From Cytophagaceae bacterium (GTDB taxonomy: Bacteria; Bacteroidota; Bacteroidia; Cytophagales; Cytophagaceae), in the NCBI GenBank assembly GCA_025455005.1, contig JALONH010000003.1:62001-126000 (forward strand): 64,000 nt of DNA, in the 5' to 3' direction. Both the position numbers and the translations under genes were made by a program. The notes below the pieces were generated by a model that was not told the origin of the DNA, ran no database searches, and saw only the letters and a list, made by a program, of their open reading frames with translations. Each line of letters opens with the position of its first letter. Within the stretch, counting starts at the first letter, position 1. This document shows positions 9,790 to 18,288 of the stretch, piece by piece.

Positions 9790-11171
9790 AGTTAGAATCT
9801 ATACATAACGTTTATTTTATAGGTATTGGCGGAATCGGCATGAGCGCTTTAGCTCGTTGGTTTAAATCCAATGGATATGATGTAGCCGGCTATGATAAAA
9901 ATGCCACCCATCTTACCAATACCTTGGAATCCGAAGGTATTGCCATAACCTATAGGGATTCGGTAACGGCAATTCCGGAAAGATTTAAAAACAATGACAA
10001 TACATTAATCGTCTATACTCCTGCAGTACCAAAAGAACACGAAGGATTGGTTTGGTTTCAATCCAATGGATTCTCTGTTATAAAACGAGCGCAAGTACTA
10101 GGTGTTTTAACCCAGCATTTACCAACTATTGGGATAGCCGGTACTCATGGTAAAACGACAACATCATCCTTAACAGCCCATTTATTCAAACAAGCAGGAA
10201 AGGAAATCAGTGCATTTTTAGGAGGTATAACAACAAATTATCAAACGAACGTACTAATAGGAGACACATTAAAAGACGGTCATTGGGTAGTCGTAGAAGC
10301 AGATGAATACGATCGTTCGTTTTGGCAGTTATCTCCTCAAATCGCGGTTGTCAATAATATGGATCCCGACCATTTGGATATTTATGGCGATGAACAAACC
10401 TTTCAAGAAGCATTTCAAACATATGCTGAAAAGATACAACCGGGAGGCACTTTAATTGTTCGGTCGGATGTGCCGTTGAAACAACCCCCGCAAGTAAATC
10501 AAATGATTACGTTTGGTGAGAAGGAAGGGGCAGATGTACAAATTATAGATATCCGTCCGGATGCCGGAGGAATGCTGTTTTCATTAGATACCGAAGAAGC
10601 TAGATGGAACGATTTACGAATTGAGCTTCCTGGTAAACATAATGTGTATAATGCTACAGCCGCTTTTTTAGCTGCGCAAGCTGCCGGGTTAACCATTACT
10701 GAAATTCGATCCGGATTAAAATCGTTTGCAGGTGTTAAGCGTAGATTTGAATATCATTACAAATCGGACAACTTAGTTTACATCGACGATTACGCTCACC
10801 ATCCAACAGAGTTAGAGGCTTTAATAGAAGCGGCAAGAAATGCGTATCCGGGTCGTAAATTGACACTATTGTTTCAGCCCCATCTGTTTTCCAGAACAAA
10901 AGATTTTATGGATGAGTTTTCAGCTGTATTATCAAAAGTAGATGAACTTGGATTACTCCCCATTTATCCGGCTCGTGAAACACCCATAGCCGGAGTCAGT
11001 TCTGAAATTTTGGCGAGTAAACTTATTCACGTAAAGAATCAAATAGTTCAAAAAAATGAAGTATTAAATTGGTTAAGTCAGCAATCTGTAGAGGTTATCC
11101 TTACTGCCGGAGCCGGAGATATTGATCAATTGTGTCAACCTATTCAAGAATGGTGTCAACAAAATGGCTAA
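9786..11171 (+). CDS. murC: UDP-N-acetylmuramate--L-alanine ligase MurC
   Basis: First Mur ligase, adding L-alanine to UDP-MurNAc. The N-terminus VYFIGIGGIGMSALARWF is the MurC-type nucleotide-binding motif. The P-loop GIAGTHGKTTTSS is near residue 117, then VNNMDPDHLDIYG, and the C-terminal IDDYAHHPTELEALI and FQPHLFSRTKDF are diagnostic of MurC. The length of 461 aa is normal. It starts with GTG overlapping the murG stop and shares eight bases with ftsQ. A Bacteroidota Mpl would look similar, but the dcw position supports MurC. Confidence 0.95.
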   Translation: MKLESIHNVYFIGIGGIGMSALARWFKSNGYDVAGYDKNATHLTNTLESEGIAITYRDSVTAIPERFKNNDNTLIVYTPAVPKEHEGLVWFQSNGFSVIKRAQVLGVLTQHLPTIGIAGTHGKTTTSSLTAHLFKQAGKEISAFLGGITTNYQTNVLIGDTLKDGHWVVVEADEYDRSFWQLSPQIAVVNNMDPDHLDIYGDEQTFQEAFQTYAEKIQPGGTLIVRSDVPLKQPPQVNQMITFGEKEGADVQIIDIRPDAGGMLFSLDTEEARWNDLRIELPGKHNVYNATAAFLAAQAAGLTITEIRSGLKSFAGVKRRFEYHYKSDNLVYIDDYAHHPTELEALIEAARNAYPGRKLTLLFQPHLFSRTKDFMDEFSAVLSKVDELGLLPIYPARETPIAGVSSEILASKLIHVKNQIVQKNEVLNWLSQQSVEVILTAGAGDIDQLCQPIQEWCQQNG

Positions 11172-11982
11172 GAAAAAAGAAAATAATACGAAAGTAAGCG
11201 CATCGACAAAACGATTCTCCATTCCTAAAAATTGGTTGGACTATACATTTTTTGCCCTATTGAGTATGACTTTTTTCTTTTTAGTCGGATTTGTTCAGTT
11301 AAAACACCAAGAACAAGTTGTAATGAAAGTAGAGGCAGATGTATCCGTAGATTTTGATAATCATTTTGTAGAGGCAGCAGATGTGTTGCGTGCCATGACA
11401 CTTGAAAATAGTCTAACTATTGTGGGTAAAAAATATAAGGATATAGACCTCAAAAGCCTAGAAGAGCGCGTAGAAAGTATTAAATTTGTGGAAGATGCAC
11501 AAGTAAGTGCCGATCACAAAGGAACGTTAATGGTCGAAGTAAAACAAAGTAAGCCTATAGCCCGAATTGTTCAACCTTATGGACCGCATGCTTATATTGG
11601 AAGCAATGCCGCTACCTTATCTACTTCTGATAAATTTACTGCACGCGTTTTGATTGTAGAAGGAGCAAATACGAAACAAATGTTATCTAATTCTTATTTT
11701 TTATCAGATACGCTGGGCCGCCAGTATTTTAATCTATTTCAATTTATACATAATCAAGAGTTTTGGAGAGCTATGATTGCTCAATGTACTCTATTGAATA
11801 ATGGAGATGTAGTATTGTTACCTCAAGTAGGAGATTATACTATTCAATTTGGAAAGCCAACAGACTTAGAAGAGAAATTTAGAAAAATAGAAATTTTCTA
11901 TAAAGATATTCTTCCATCTAAAGGGTGGGATAGATACCATTCTGTGAACGTGAAATTTAAAGATCAACTTATTTGTGAATAA
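11164..11982 (+). CDS. ftsQ: Cell division protein FtsQ
   Basis: Bitopic divisome protein of 272 aa. I chose the ATG at MAKKKENN, which lies eight bases inside murC; an upstream in-frame start would add 14 residues that do not look like an FtsQ N-terminus. A lysine-rich cytoplasmic tail of about 30 residues precedes one membrane helix (FFALLSMTFFFLVGFVQL). The periplasmic part contains a POTRA-like segment (IDLKSLEERVESIKFVEDAQVSADHKGTLMVEVKQSKP) and the FtsQ/DivIB domain with VGDYTIQFGKPTDLEEKFRK. Its position between murC and ftsA agrees. Confidence 0.9.
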   Translation: MAKKKENNTKVSASTKRFSIPKNWLDYTFFALLSMTFFFLVGFVQLKHQEQVVMKVEADVSVDFDNHFVEAADVLRAMTLENSLTIVGKKYKDIDLKSLEERVESIKFVEDAQVSADHKGTLMVEVKQSKPIARIVQPYGPHAYIGSNAATLSTSDKFTARVLIVEGANTKQMLSNSYFLSDTLGRQYFNLFQFIHNQEFWRAMIAQCTLLNNGDVVLLPQVGDYTIQFGKPTDLEEKFRKIEIFYKDILPSKGWDRYHSVNVKFKDQLICE

Positions 11983-11987
11983 TTTTT

Positions 11988-13328
11988 ATGGCAACTCAAA
12001 AAGATAAAATAGTAGTCGGATTAGACATTGGTACCACTAAGATTTGTGCTATAGTAGGTAGAAAAAACGAATTCGGAAAACTCGAAATACTTGGAATTGG
12101 AAAAGCTGTATCCGAAGGTGTTATTCGGGGAATGGTTACCAATATCAATTTGACAGTAACAGCCATTGAAAAAGCGATTAAAGATGCATCGGATCAAGCA
12201 AATATAAATATAGAATTAGTCAATGTAGGAATAGCCGGGCAGCATATTAAAAGTTCTATACATCATCACGGTATTGCACGTTCCTCTAATGAAGAAGAAA
12301 TTTCGGTAGAAGATGTGAATCGATTGACCGGCGAAATGTATAAAATCGTTATGCCTTTTGGTAATGAAATCATTCATGTCATGCCTCAAATTTATACCGT
12401 CGATTACGTTGACAATATTAAAGACCCTGTAGGCATGACCGGTGTTCGATTAGAAGCAGATTTTCATGTTATCACAGCTAATACGAATGCAATAAAAAAT
12501 ATTAATCGTTGTATTCAAAAAGCAGATTTAACGATTGATAATTTGATATTAGAACCCATAGCTTCTAGTTTATCTGTTTTGAGTGAAGAAGAGAAGGAAG
12601 CCGGAGTATGTATAGTTGATATTGGAGGAGGAACTACTGATGTCGCCATTTTCTACGATAATATAATTCGACACACAGCAGTTATCCCATTTGGTGGTGA
12701 AATTATAACTAACGATATTAAGTTGGGGTGTAATGTCATGCACAAATACGCCGAAGAGTTAAAAGTAAAATACGGCTCTGCTCTAACAAGTGAAACGAAA
12801 TCAAATGTTGTATACACTGTTCAAGGCTTAAGGGATCGACCTGCGAAAGAAATTTCAGCCAAAAATTTAGCTTCTATTATTCAAGCTCGAATGGAAGAAA
12901 TTATAGAATTAGTGCATGCTGAAATTTTATATTCCGGGTATGAAGATAAATTAGCCGGTGGTATAGTCATTACAGGAGGAGGGTCACAATTGGCGAATTT
13001 AAAACAACTCTTTGAATATATGACCGGCTTACACACGCGTATCGGTCATCCGAACGAACACCTTGGGAAAAGTGTGACAGATGCTGTGAAAAGCCCGATG
13101 TATGCCACTGCTGTAGGTTTAGTATTAGCAGGATTTTGGTCTATTGATAAACGCGAAAATAATTATCAATCCATGATTCAAGAAAGACCTACTATAGAAA
13201 CGGATAAAGTAAAAACCGATACAAGGACTTCTAAAAATAAGTCTTTGTTTAATATAAATTTTAAAAACGTAAATGATCGTCTTAAAGGATTGTTGCTAGA
13301 CGACATGGACGATAAATCCGATTATTAA
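11988..13328 (+). CDS. ftsA: Cell division protein FtsA
   Basis: Actin-fold ATPase that tethers FtsZ to the membrane. The phosphate-1 motif VVGLDIGTTKICAIVG is at residues about 9-24. The 1C subdomain insertion (MVTNINLTVTAIEKAIKDA) and phosphate-2 VCIVDIGGGTTDVAIF follow, with the adenosine motif IVITGGGSQLANL. The protein is 446 aa. After residue 400 a positively charged region ends in SLFNINFKNVNDRLKGLLLDD, which probably supplies the membrane-targeting amphipathic helix. It lies six bases after ftsQ and 29 bases before ftsZ. Confidence 0.95.
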   Translation: MATQKDKIVVGLDIGTTKICAIVGRKNEFGKLEILGIGKAVSEGVIRGMVTNINLTVTAIEKAIKDASDQANINIELVNVGIAGQHIKSSIHHHGIARSSNEEEISVEDVNRLTGEMYKIVMPFGNEIIHVMPQIYTVDYVDNIKDPVGMTGVRLEADFHVITANTNAIKNINRCIQKADLTIDNLILEPIASSLSVLSEEEKEAGVCIVDIGGGTTDVAIFYDNIIRHTAVIPFGGEIITNDIKLGCNVMHKYAEELKVKYGSALTSETKSNVVYTVQGLRDRPAKEISAKNLASIIQARMEEIIELVHAEILYSGYEDKLAGGIVITGGGSQLANLKQLFEYMTGLHTRIGHPNEHLGKSVTDAVKSPMYATAVGLVLAGFWSIDKRENNYQSMIQERPTIETDKVKTDTRTSKNKSLFNINFKNVNDRLKGLLLDDMDDKSDY

Positions 13329-13357
13329 TCCAGTTTTTTTAACCAAAACATTGTCCT

Positions 13358-15061
13358 ATGTATAAATTTGATTTACCTACTCATCATAAATCCATCATCA
13401 AAGTTATAGGTGTTGGTGGCGGGGGTTCCAATGCGGTTAACCATATGTATAACCTAGGAATCAAAGATGTTGAATTTGTAGTTTGTAATACGGATGTTCA
13501 AGCATTGAACAGTAGCCCTATTCCAAATAAATTACAAATCGGGGTTAATCTGACGGATGGTTTAGGTGCCGGAGCTAACCCGGAAAGAGGTAAAAATGCA
13601 GCTTTAGAAAGCAAAGAAGATATTCGAAATTTGTTGAGTAATAATACCAAAATGGTTTTTATTACAGCAGGTATGGGCGGTGGAACCGGTACGGGAGCTG
13701 CTCCTGTGATTGCTAAAATGGCAAAAGAGCTAGATGTTTTAACTGTAGGTATTGTTACAGCTCCCTTTGGTTTTGAAGGTAAAAAGAAACTGTTACAAGC
13801 CGATCAAGGGATAGCTGAATTGAGAGCCTATTGCGATACAGTTCTAGTTATTATGAACGATAGGTTACGGGAAGTGTATGGTAATTTATCGATACGGGAA
13901 GCATTTGCTAAAGCGGACAACGTTTTAACTACTGCAGCAAAAAGTATTGCCGAGATCATTACGGTAACGAGTGATGTCAACGTCGATTTCGAAGATGTTA
14001 AAACGGTAATGAAAGATTCCGGTGCTGCGGTGATGGGGTCTGCAGTTGCAAGTGGTGAAGGTAGAGCACGTAGAGCGATTGAAGAAGCACTAGCTTCTCC
14101 ATTATTGAATAATACAGATATTAAAGGGGCAAAAAAGATTTTACTTTCAGTTTCTTACGGTTTAGATGTAGAATTATTGATGGATGAATTATCTTCTATT
14201 ACAGATTATATTTCTGAATTAGTTGGGGATGACCAAGAGATGATCTTCGGCCAAGGTGCAGAAGCTGAATTGGGAGATGCTATCCGTGTTACAATAATTG
14301 CTACCGGTTTCGATGCCAGCAGAAATACTAAATTAGAATATACATCAAATAAAAAAGTTGAAATACTAGAACCGGCTAAACAAATAACTATTTTCGATGC
14401 CATTCAGGAATCAGAAAAGAATAGTGTTGAATCGGCATCAGAAGTTACCATTTCTGAATATAAAGTTGAATCTTTTGAAACGCCTGTGGAGGAACCAAAA
14501 GCTCCTACCCAAACCATTTTTGTTGAAGTAGAAAAACCGGTTGATCCTACTGTTACTGAAATACCTACCACCTTCTTTAATTGGGAATTGACTCAGAAAC
14601 TTCCATCCGACTCTATGGAAGAAACCCCGGTTTCGCAAGAAGACGTAAAACAGCCAACTTCTTATACTTGGGAAGTTTCTACTCCTACAGCTTTTTCACC
14701 GGAGGAGTCTAAGGAAACAGTTCAGCCTCAAGCATCAAATGATACAGAGGAAGATTATGTAACAAAGGTAGATTCCATAAAAGAAAATACTAAATCGGAA
14801 GATGTTTTAGCAGAAGAACAACGCAATCGACTTATAGAAGCTTCAAAAGAGAGGATTCGTAAATTAAAAAGCTTAAGTGGTCATGGAAATTATTCTCATG
14901 AACAGTTTAAAGATATGTTAGACCGTCCGGCTTACGAACGAAAGAATGTAAATTTAAATGATACTCCACATTCTTCAGAACGAAATATATCGAGGTTTAA
15001 TCTAAACGATGATAATGAATTGTTAGGAAACAATAAGTTTTTACACGACAACGTAGACTAA
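13358..15061 (+). CDS. ftsZ: Cell division GTPase FtsZ
   Basis: Tubulin-like GTPase forming the Z-ring. The GTPase core spans residues about 15-325, with GVGGGGSNAVNHM at the N-terminus, the tubulin signature loop at G107-GGTGTG113, and FGFEGKKK. A long acidic, proline- and threonine-containing linker (about 330-530) follows. The C-terminal peptide FNLNDDNELLGNNKFLHDNVD is the Bacteroidota-type conserved tail that binds FtsA. The linker explains the 567-aa length against under 400 aa in E. coli. It is the last gene of the dcw operon and is followed four bases later by a terminator. Confidence 0.97.
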   Translation: MYKFDLPTHHKSIIKVIGVGGGGSNAVNHMYNLGIKDVEFVVCNTDVQALNSSPIPNKLQIGVNLTDGLGAGANPERGKNAALESKEDIRNLLSNNTKMVFITAGMGGGTGTGAAPVIAKMAKELDVLTVGIVTAPFGFEGKKKLLQADQGIAELRAYCDTVLVIMNDRLREVYGNLSIREAFAKADNVLTTAAKSIAEIITVTSDVNVDFEDVKTVMKDSGAAVMGSAVASGEGRARRAIEEALASPLLNNTDIKGAKKILLSVSYGLDVELLMDELSSITDYISELVGDDQEMIFGQGAEAELGDAIRVTIIATGFDASRNTKLEYTSNKKVEILEPAKQITIFDAIQESEKNSVESASEVTISEYKVESFETPVEEPKAPTQTIFVEVEKPVDPTVTEIPTTFFNWELTQKLPSDSMEETPVSQEDVKQPTSYTWEVSTPTAFSPEESKETVQPQASNDTEEDYVTKVDSIKENTKSEDVLAEEQRNRLIEASKERIRKLKSLSGHGNYSHEQFKDMLDRPAYERKNVNLNDTPHSSERNISRFNLNDDNELLGNNKFLHDNVD

Positions 15062-15064
15062 GGG

Positions 15065-15092
15065 AATAAGGGGCTCAAGCCCCTTATTTTTT
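15065..15092. terminator. Bidirectional terminator closing the dcw operon
   Basis: The stem AATAAGGGG / CCCCTTATT with a short CTCAAG loop is followed by a run of T on the + strand. It starts four bases after the ftsZ stop. Its T-run overlaps the 3' end of the opposing gene, whose last lysine codons are encoded by it. Confidence 0.85.
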
Positions 15093-15650
15093 TTTCTTTT
15101 TATCTTCATTAGGTAATGCAGCCGGTGTAGGTGTTGGACTTGTTTGCTCTATGTTTTGTTTGGCTTGTTCTTCGGGAGTTTTAGTTTTATCGTCAACAAA
15201 ATAATTTAATGCTATAAATTGATTGTCAGAGAAACTTACCCAAACTTTCTCTATATCCGATCCTAAAAATAGTTTTTCAAAACAAAAAAATTGTATGTGG
15301 GTTTCGCCCGAAGCTATAGGATACTGACAACTATAATCACCGGAAGACGCAGATGTTGTAAAGTTGTAAAACAATTCACCTGATTTTGTTAAAATATAGA
15401 TTTTATAATCTTTCCAAGCGAATGGTTGGGCTTTAATGTTATTGATTAAGGCTACTTTCATCACGGAAAATATAGTACCATCCGCTCTTTTATTTGCACT
15501 TATAGATTGCGGATATGCACCTATGGTTAGGTGAATACTGTTAGAAGGATTTGAAATGACTTCTAAATAGTATTCATTCATTGGGTTTGTTTGTTGCGCT
15601 CGTAAAGGGTAAGAACAACAAAGTAAAAGCAAGAGAATTATTTTTATCAT
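15084..15650 (-). CDS. Secreted hypothetical protein
   Basis: Unrecognised 188-aa protein with a clear Sec signal peptide (MIKIILLLLLCCSYPLRAQQ, cleavage expected before QQ or just after). The mature part looks like a beta-rich soluble domain, then a low-complexity tail rich in threonine and proline (QTSPTPTPAALPNED) ending in five lysines. Those lysine codons lie in the T-tract of the ftsZ terminator. Its ATG abuts the stop of the upstream FMN reductase gene on the same strand, so the two are probably co-transcribed. No function can be assigned. Confidence 0.75.
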   Translation of the reverse strand: MIKIILLLLLCCSYPLRAQQTNPMNEYYLEVISNPSNSIHLTIGAYPQSISANKRADGTIFSVMKVALINNIKAQPFAWKDYKIYILTKSGELFYNFTTSASSGDYSCQYPIASGETHIQFFCFEKLFLGSDIEKVWVSFSDNQFIALNYFVDDKTKTPEEQAKQNIEQTSPTPTPAALPNEDKKKKK

Positions 15651-16175
15651 TTAAAATTCTAGTAAAAGTTGAATTTGTTGGTCGATTAAATCACTTAATA
15701 AAGTGTCTTTTACTTCTCCGTCGATAAATACTTTTTCTACTTTCGTAAGTCTCGGTTTGTTGGCTAAAACATGCATACCTAAGTAGTTTAAAATATCCGT
15801 CCAATGACTTAACGCTAAACAACCGCCCATAGTACCCGATCCTAAACCAATTAAAGCTGCTTTTTTGTTTCGAAAACTACCGGGATAATCTAATCCATCA
15901 ATGAATGCTTTTAACACACCCGGAAACGATCCGTTATATTCCGGTATTACAAAAATGAATTTATCCGCTCGTTTTACTTGATCTTTTAACTTGTTAAATT
16001 GTTCATCTTTTCCTTGATTGCCATAGAGGGCTGATGTAATATAGGTAGCCGGCATTTCTTGTAAATTGATAATAGTAAAAGGAATGGATAGTTGTTCCAA
16101 TTTTTTACCATAATATTGGGCTACTTTTAAGGTAGTCGATTGTGGTCGATTAGTTCCAGCTATAATGCCTATCAT
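15651..16175 (-). CDS. NAD(P)H-dependent FMN reductase family flavoprotein
   Basis: Flavodoxin-fold protein of 174 aa. The phosphate-binding loop is at the N-terminus (MIGIIAGTNRPQSTTLKVAQYYG). VIPEYNGSFPGVLKAFIDGLDYP near residue 85 and ALIGLGSGTMGGCLALSHWTDIL are characteristic of NADPH-dependent FMN reductases and azoreductase-like enzymes. I use the ATG at 16175; an upstream in-frame ATG would add 17 residues with no family match. The exact substrate is unknown. It heads a two-gene leftward unit and is divergent from the response regulator across a 103-bp spacer. Confidence 0.85.
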   Translation of the reverse strand: MIGIIAGTNRPQSTTLKVAQYYGKKLEQLSIPFTIINLQEMPATYITSALYGNQGKDEQFNKLKDQVKRADKFIFVIPEYNGSFPGVLKAFIDGLDYPGSFRNKKAALIGLGSGTMGGCLALSHWTDILNYLGMHVLANKPRLTKVEKVFIDGEVKDTLLSDLIDQQIQLLLEF

Positions 16176-16220
16176 ATTTAGAATCTCTTTAGATTTAACG
16201 CGTATATTAAGGTTACAATT

Positions 16221-16265
16221 TAGCAAATTATGCTATATTTATAATTACCTAGGGTAGATTACCCT
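16221..16265. promoter_or_regulatory. Two inverted repeats in the divergent spacer upstream of the response regulator
   Basis: TAGCA-N5-TGCTA at 16221-16235 and the perfect AGGGTA-GAT-TACCCT at 16251-16265 lie between the FMN reductase and the response regulator. A -7-like TATATTTA at 16234-16241 lies between them, so the second repeat would fall in the early leader. They are candidate operators, perhaps for autoregulation; this is inference. Confidence 0.35.
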
Positions 16266-16278
16266 CATAAATCTCAAT

Positions 16279-16956
16279 ATGAAAATATTAGTCATTGAAG
16301 ATGAAAAAGAGCTCCGTCAAACCCTTTTGACCTTTCTCCTTCAGGAAGGCTACACTTGTGAGACAGCTCGAACATTTTCTGAAGCTTCAGAAAAAATTGC
16401 CTGTTATACCTATGATATTTTTTTAGTAGATCTAATGATTCCGGGGGGGGATGGGATGGATTTAGTTACTGAGATAAAGAAAAAACATACACAATCCGGA
16501 ATTATAATTTTATCCGCAAAAAATGCTATCGAAGATAAGATTAAAGGTTTAGATGTTGGATCAGATGATTACTTAACCAAACCATTTCATTTAGCTGAAT
16601 TGAATGCTCGTATAAAATCGCTGTTAAGGAGAAGGATTTTCGAAGGGAATAAAGATATAATCTTTCAAGAAATTCGAATCAATCCCGAAAGCAGAGAAGT
16701 ATTTGTAGCGTCAAAAAAAGTACTGTTAACAGGTAAAGAATACGATCTACTACTATTTTTTATTTCAAACAAAGGTAGAGTTATACCTAAAGATTCAATA
16801 GTAGAACATATATGGGGTGACCATATGGATCAAAGCGATTCATTAGATTTTATTTATACCCATATTAAAAATATGAGAAAAAAATTGTTAGAAGCCGGTG
16901 CGAACGATTATTTACAAACAGTGTACGGAATAGGATATAAATTTCAAGTAGGATGA
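16279..16956 (+). CDS. OmpR/PhoB-family response regulator
   Basis: Two-component response regulator of 225 aa. The receiver domain covers residues 1-115, with acidic pocket E8-D9, phosphoacceptor D51 (FLVDLMIPGGDG), S79 and K101 (YLTKPF). The winged-helix DNA-binding domain covers about 125-224, containing LLTGKEYDLLLFFISNKGRVIPKDSIVEHIWG and the terminal TVYGIGYKF motif. It overlaps the kinase gene by four bases. The downstream dab-type operon begins 79 bp after the kinase, so regulation of inorganic-carbon uptake is a reasonable but untested guess. Confidence 0.93.
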   Translation: MKILVIEDEKELRQTLLTFLLQEGYTCETARTFSEASEKIACYTYDIFLVDLMIPGGDGMDLVTEIKKKHTQSGIIILSAKNAIEDKIKGLDVGSDDYLTKPFHLAELNARIKSLLRRRIFEGNKDIIFQEIRINPESREVFVASKKVLLTGKEYDLLLFFISNKGRVIPKDSIVEHIWGDHMDQSDSLDFIYTHIKNMRKKLLEAGANDYLQTVYGIGYKFQVG

Positions 16957-18209
16957 AGCTTATACAAAAAACATTTTTATACTATTTGGTGTATTCCCTT
17001 TTCATTTTTACCATTGGTACTGTCGTATTTTATTTTTCCATAAAAAAAGTATTGTTTGATGGTATTGATGAAGCTTTACATCAAGAAAAAATACAGTTAA
17101 TGGAGAATTTAAACTATGAAAAAGATTTTAATTATTTTGAAGAATCAGATGTTTTAAAAATATCTAAAATTGCATCCCCTCAAAAAGTAAAAGATATCTA
17201 TTCTACGGTTAGTCTTAAGGATTCTACAACTTTAGAAAGTATAGATTTCCGCGAGTTACATTCTATAGTTTATCATAATGGTCAATATTATGATGTAATT
17301 ATTCGACAATCGTTAACAGAAGCAGAAACTTTAATTAATTCAATTTTACCAATTGAAGTGTTTTTATTTATAGGTCTTATAATTGGTATTTTAGTTATAA
17401 ACAGGGTGATATCTAAAAAAATATGGGAACCTTTTTATATTCTATTAAATAAGTTATCTGATTATAATCCAGTTCATCATTCTGTTATTTTAAGCGAACC
17501 ATCCAATGTATTCGAATTCGATGAATTAAATAAAAACATAGAACGGATGACAAGAAAAATTCATCAAGACTATGTAAGTCAAAAAGAGTTTCATGAACAT
17601 TCATCCCATGAATTACAAACTCCTTTAGCCATCATTCGCAATAAATTAGAACTTTTAATCCAATCTAAAAATTTATCGGAAGAAGAGTTGAATTATGTTA
17701 GTAGTATTTTTGATACTATTCGTAGGTTGTCTTCACTTAATAAAAATTTACTTCTATTATCTAAAATAGAAAATAATCAATTTATAGAAACACAGTCGGT
17801 TTCTTTAGATATTTTATTACATAAACAATTAAATCATCTCCAAGAAATTATTCACCAAAAAGGAGTTACTCTATATACAGCAATTTTACCGGATGTGGTC
17901 ATTAAAGCCAACGAAGTATTAATAGAAACGTTATGTTATAATTTATTAAGTAATGCCATTAATCATAATATACCCAATGGAACGATGGAGGTTATATTGA
18001 ATCATGATTATCTTAAAATAGCGAATACAGGAAACAAATCTACAATGGATACTAGTAGATTATTTGAACGATTTCAAAAAGGAGACACGTCTTCAACATC
18101 TGTTGGCTTAGGACTTTCTATTGTAAAAAAAATAGCAGAAGGTTATAAATTTAAACTAACATATACTATTAATGAAGGCATGCATTTGATTAGAGTCGAC
18201 TTTAATTAG
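16953..18209 (+). CDS. Membrane sensor histidine kinase
   Basis: 418-aa kinase partnering the overlapping response regulator. Transmembrane helices at about 9-30 and 134-154 flank a roughly 100-residue periplasmic sensor domain without a recognisable family. The dimerisation helix carries H219 in HSSHELQTPLAII. The ATPase domain has the N-box NLLSNAINHN and the G-box VGLGLSIVKKI. No HAMP domain is obvious between helix 2 and H219, although a linker of about 55 residues is present. The signal sensed is unknown. The next gene is dabA. Confidence 0.92.
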   Translation: MKLIQKTFLYYLVYSLFIFTIGTVVFYFSIKKVLFDGIDEALHQEKIQLMENLNYEKDFNYFEESDVLKISKIASPQKVKDIYSTVSLKDSTTLESIDFRELHSIVYHNGQYYDVIIRQSLTEAETLINSILPIEVFLFIGLIIGILVINRVISKKIWEPFYILLNKLSDYNPVHHSVILSEPSNVFEFDELNKNIERMTRKIHQDYVSQKEFHEHSSHELQTPLAIIRNKLELLIQSKNLSEEELNYVSSIFDTIRRLSSLNKNLLLLSKIENNQFIETQSVSLDILLHKQLNHLQEIIHQKGVTLYTAILPDVVIKANEVLIETLCYNLLSNAINHNIPNGTMEVILNHDYLKIANTGNKSTMDTSRLFERFQKGDTSSTSVGLGLSIVKKIAEGYKFKLTYTINEGMHLIRVDFN

Positions 18210-18212
18210 TAG

Positions 18213-18265
18213 TAAATCAACGATTTATTGATTTAGAATTGCTACAGAATGTATGTTTACTTTTA
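18213..18265 (+). promoter_or_regulatory. Inverted repeat and weak -7-like element upstream of dabA
   Basis: A perfect 8-bp inverted repeat TAAATCAA-N7-TTGATTTA lies at 18213-18235, four bases after the kinase stop. It has no following T-run, so it is not a good terminator. A TTG at 18239 and TACTTTTA at 18258-18265 resemble a weak Bacteroidota promoter ending about 24 bp before dabA. The repeat would sit just upstream of the -33 region, where an activator could bind. Confidence 0.35.
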
Positions 18266-18288
18266 GAATAAGTTGTACATATTAGACT

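Noticed and set aside
13358-15061. Unusually long FtsZ
   Set aside because: The extra length is the C-terminal linker, and long linkers are normal in Bacteroidota.
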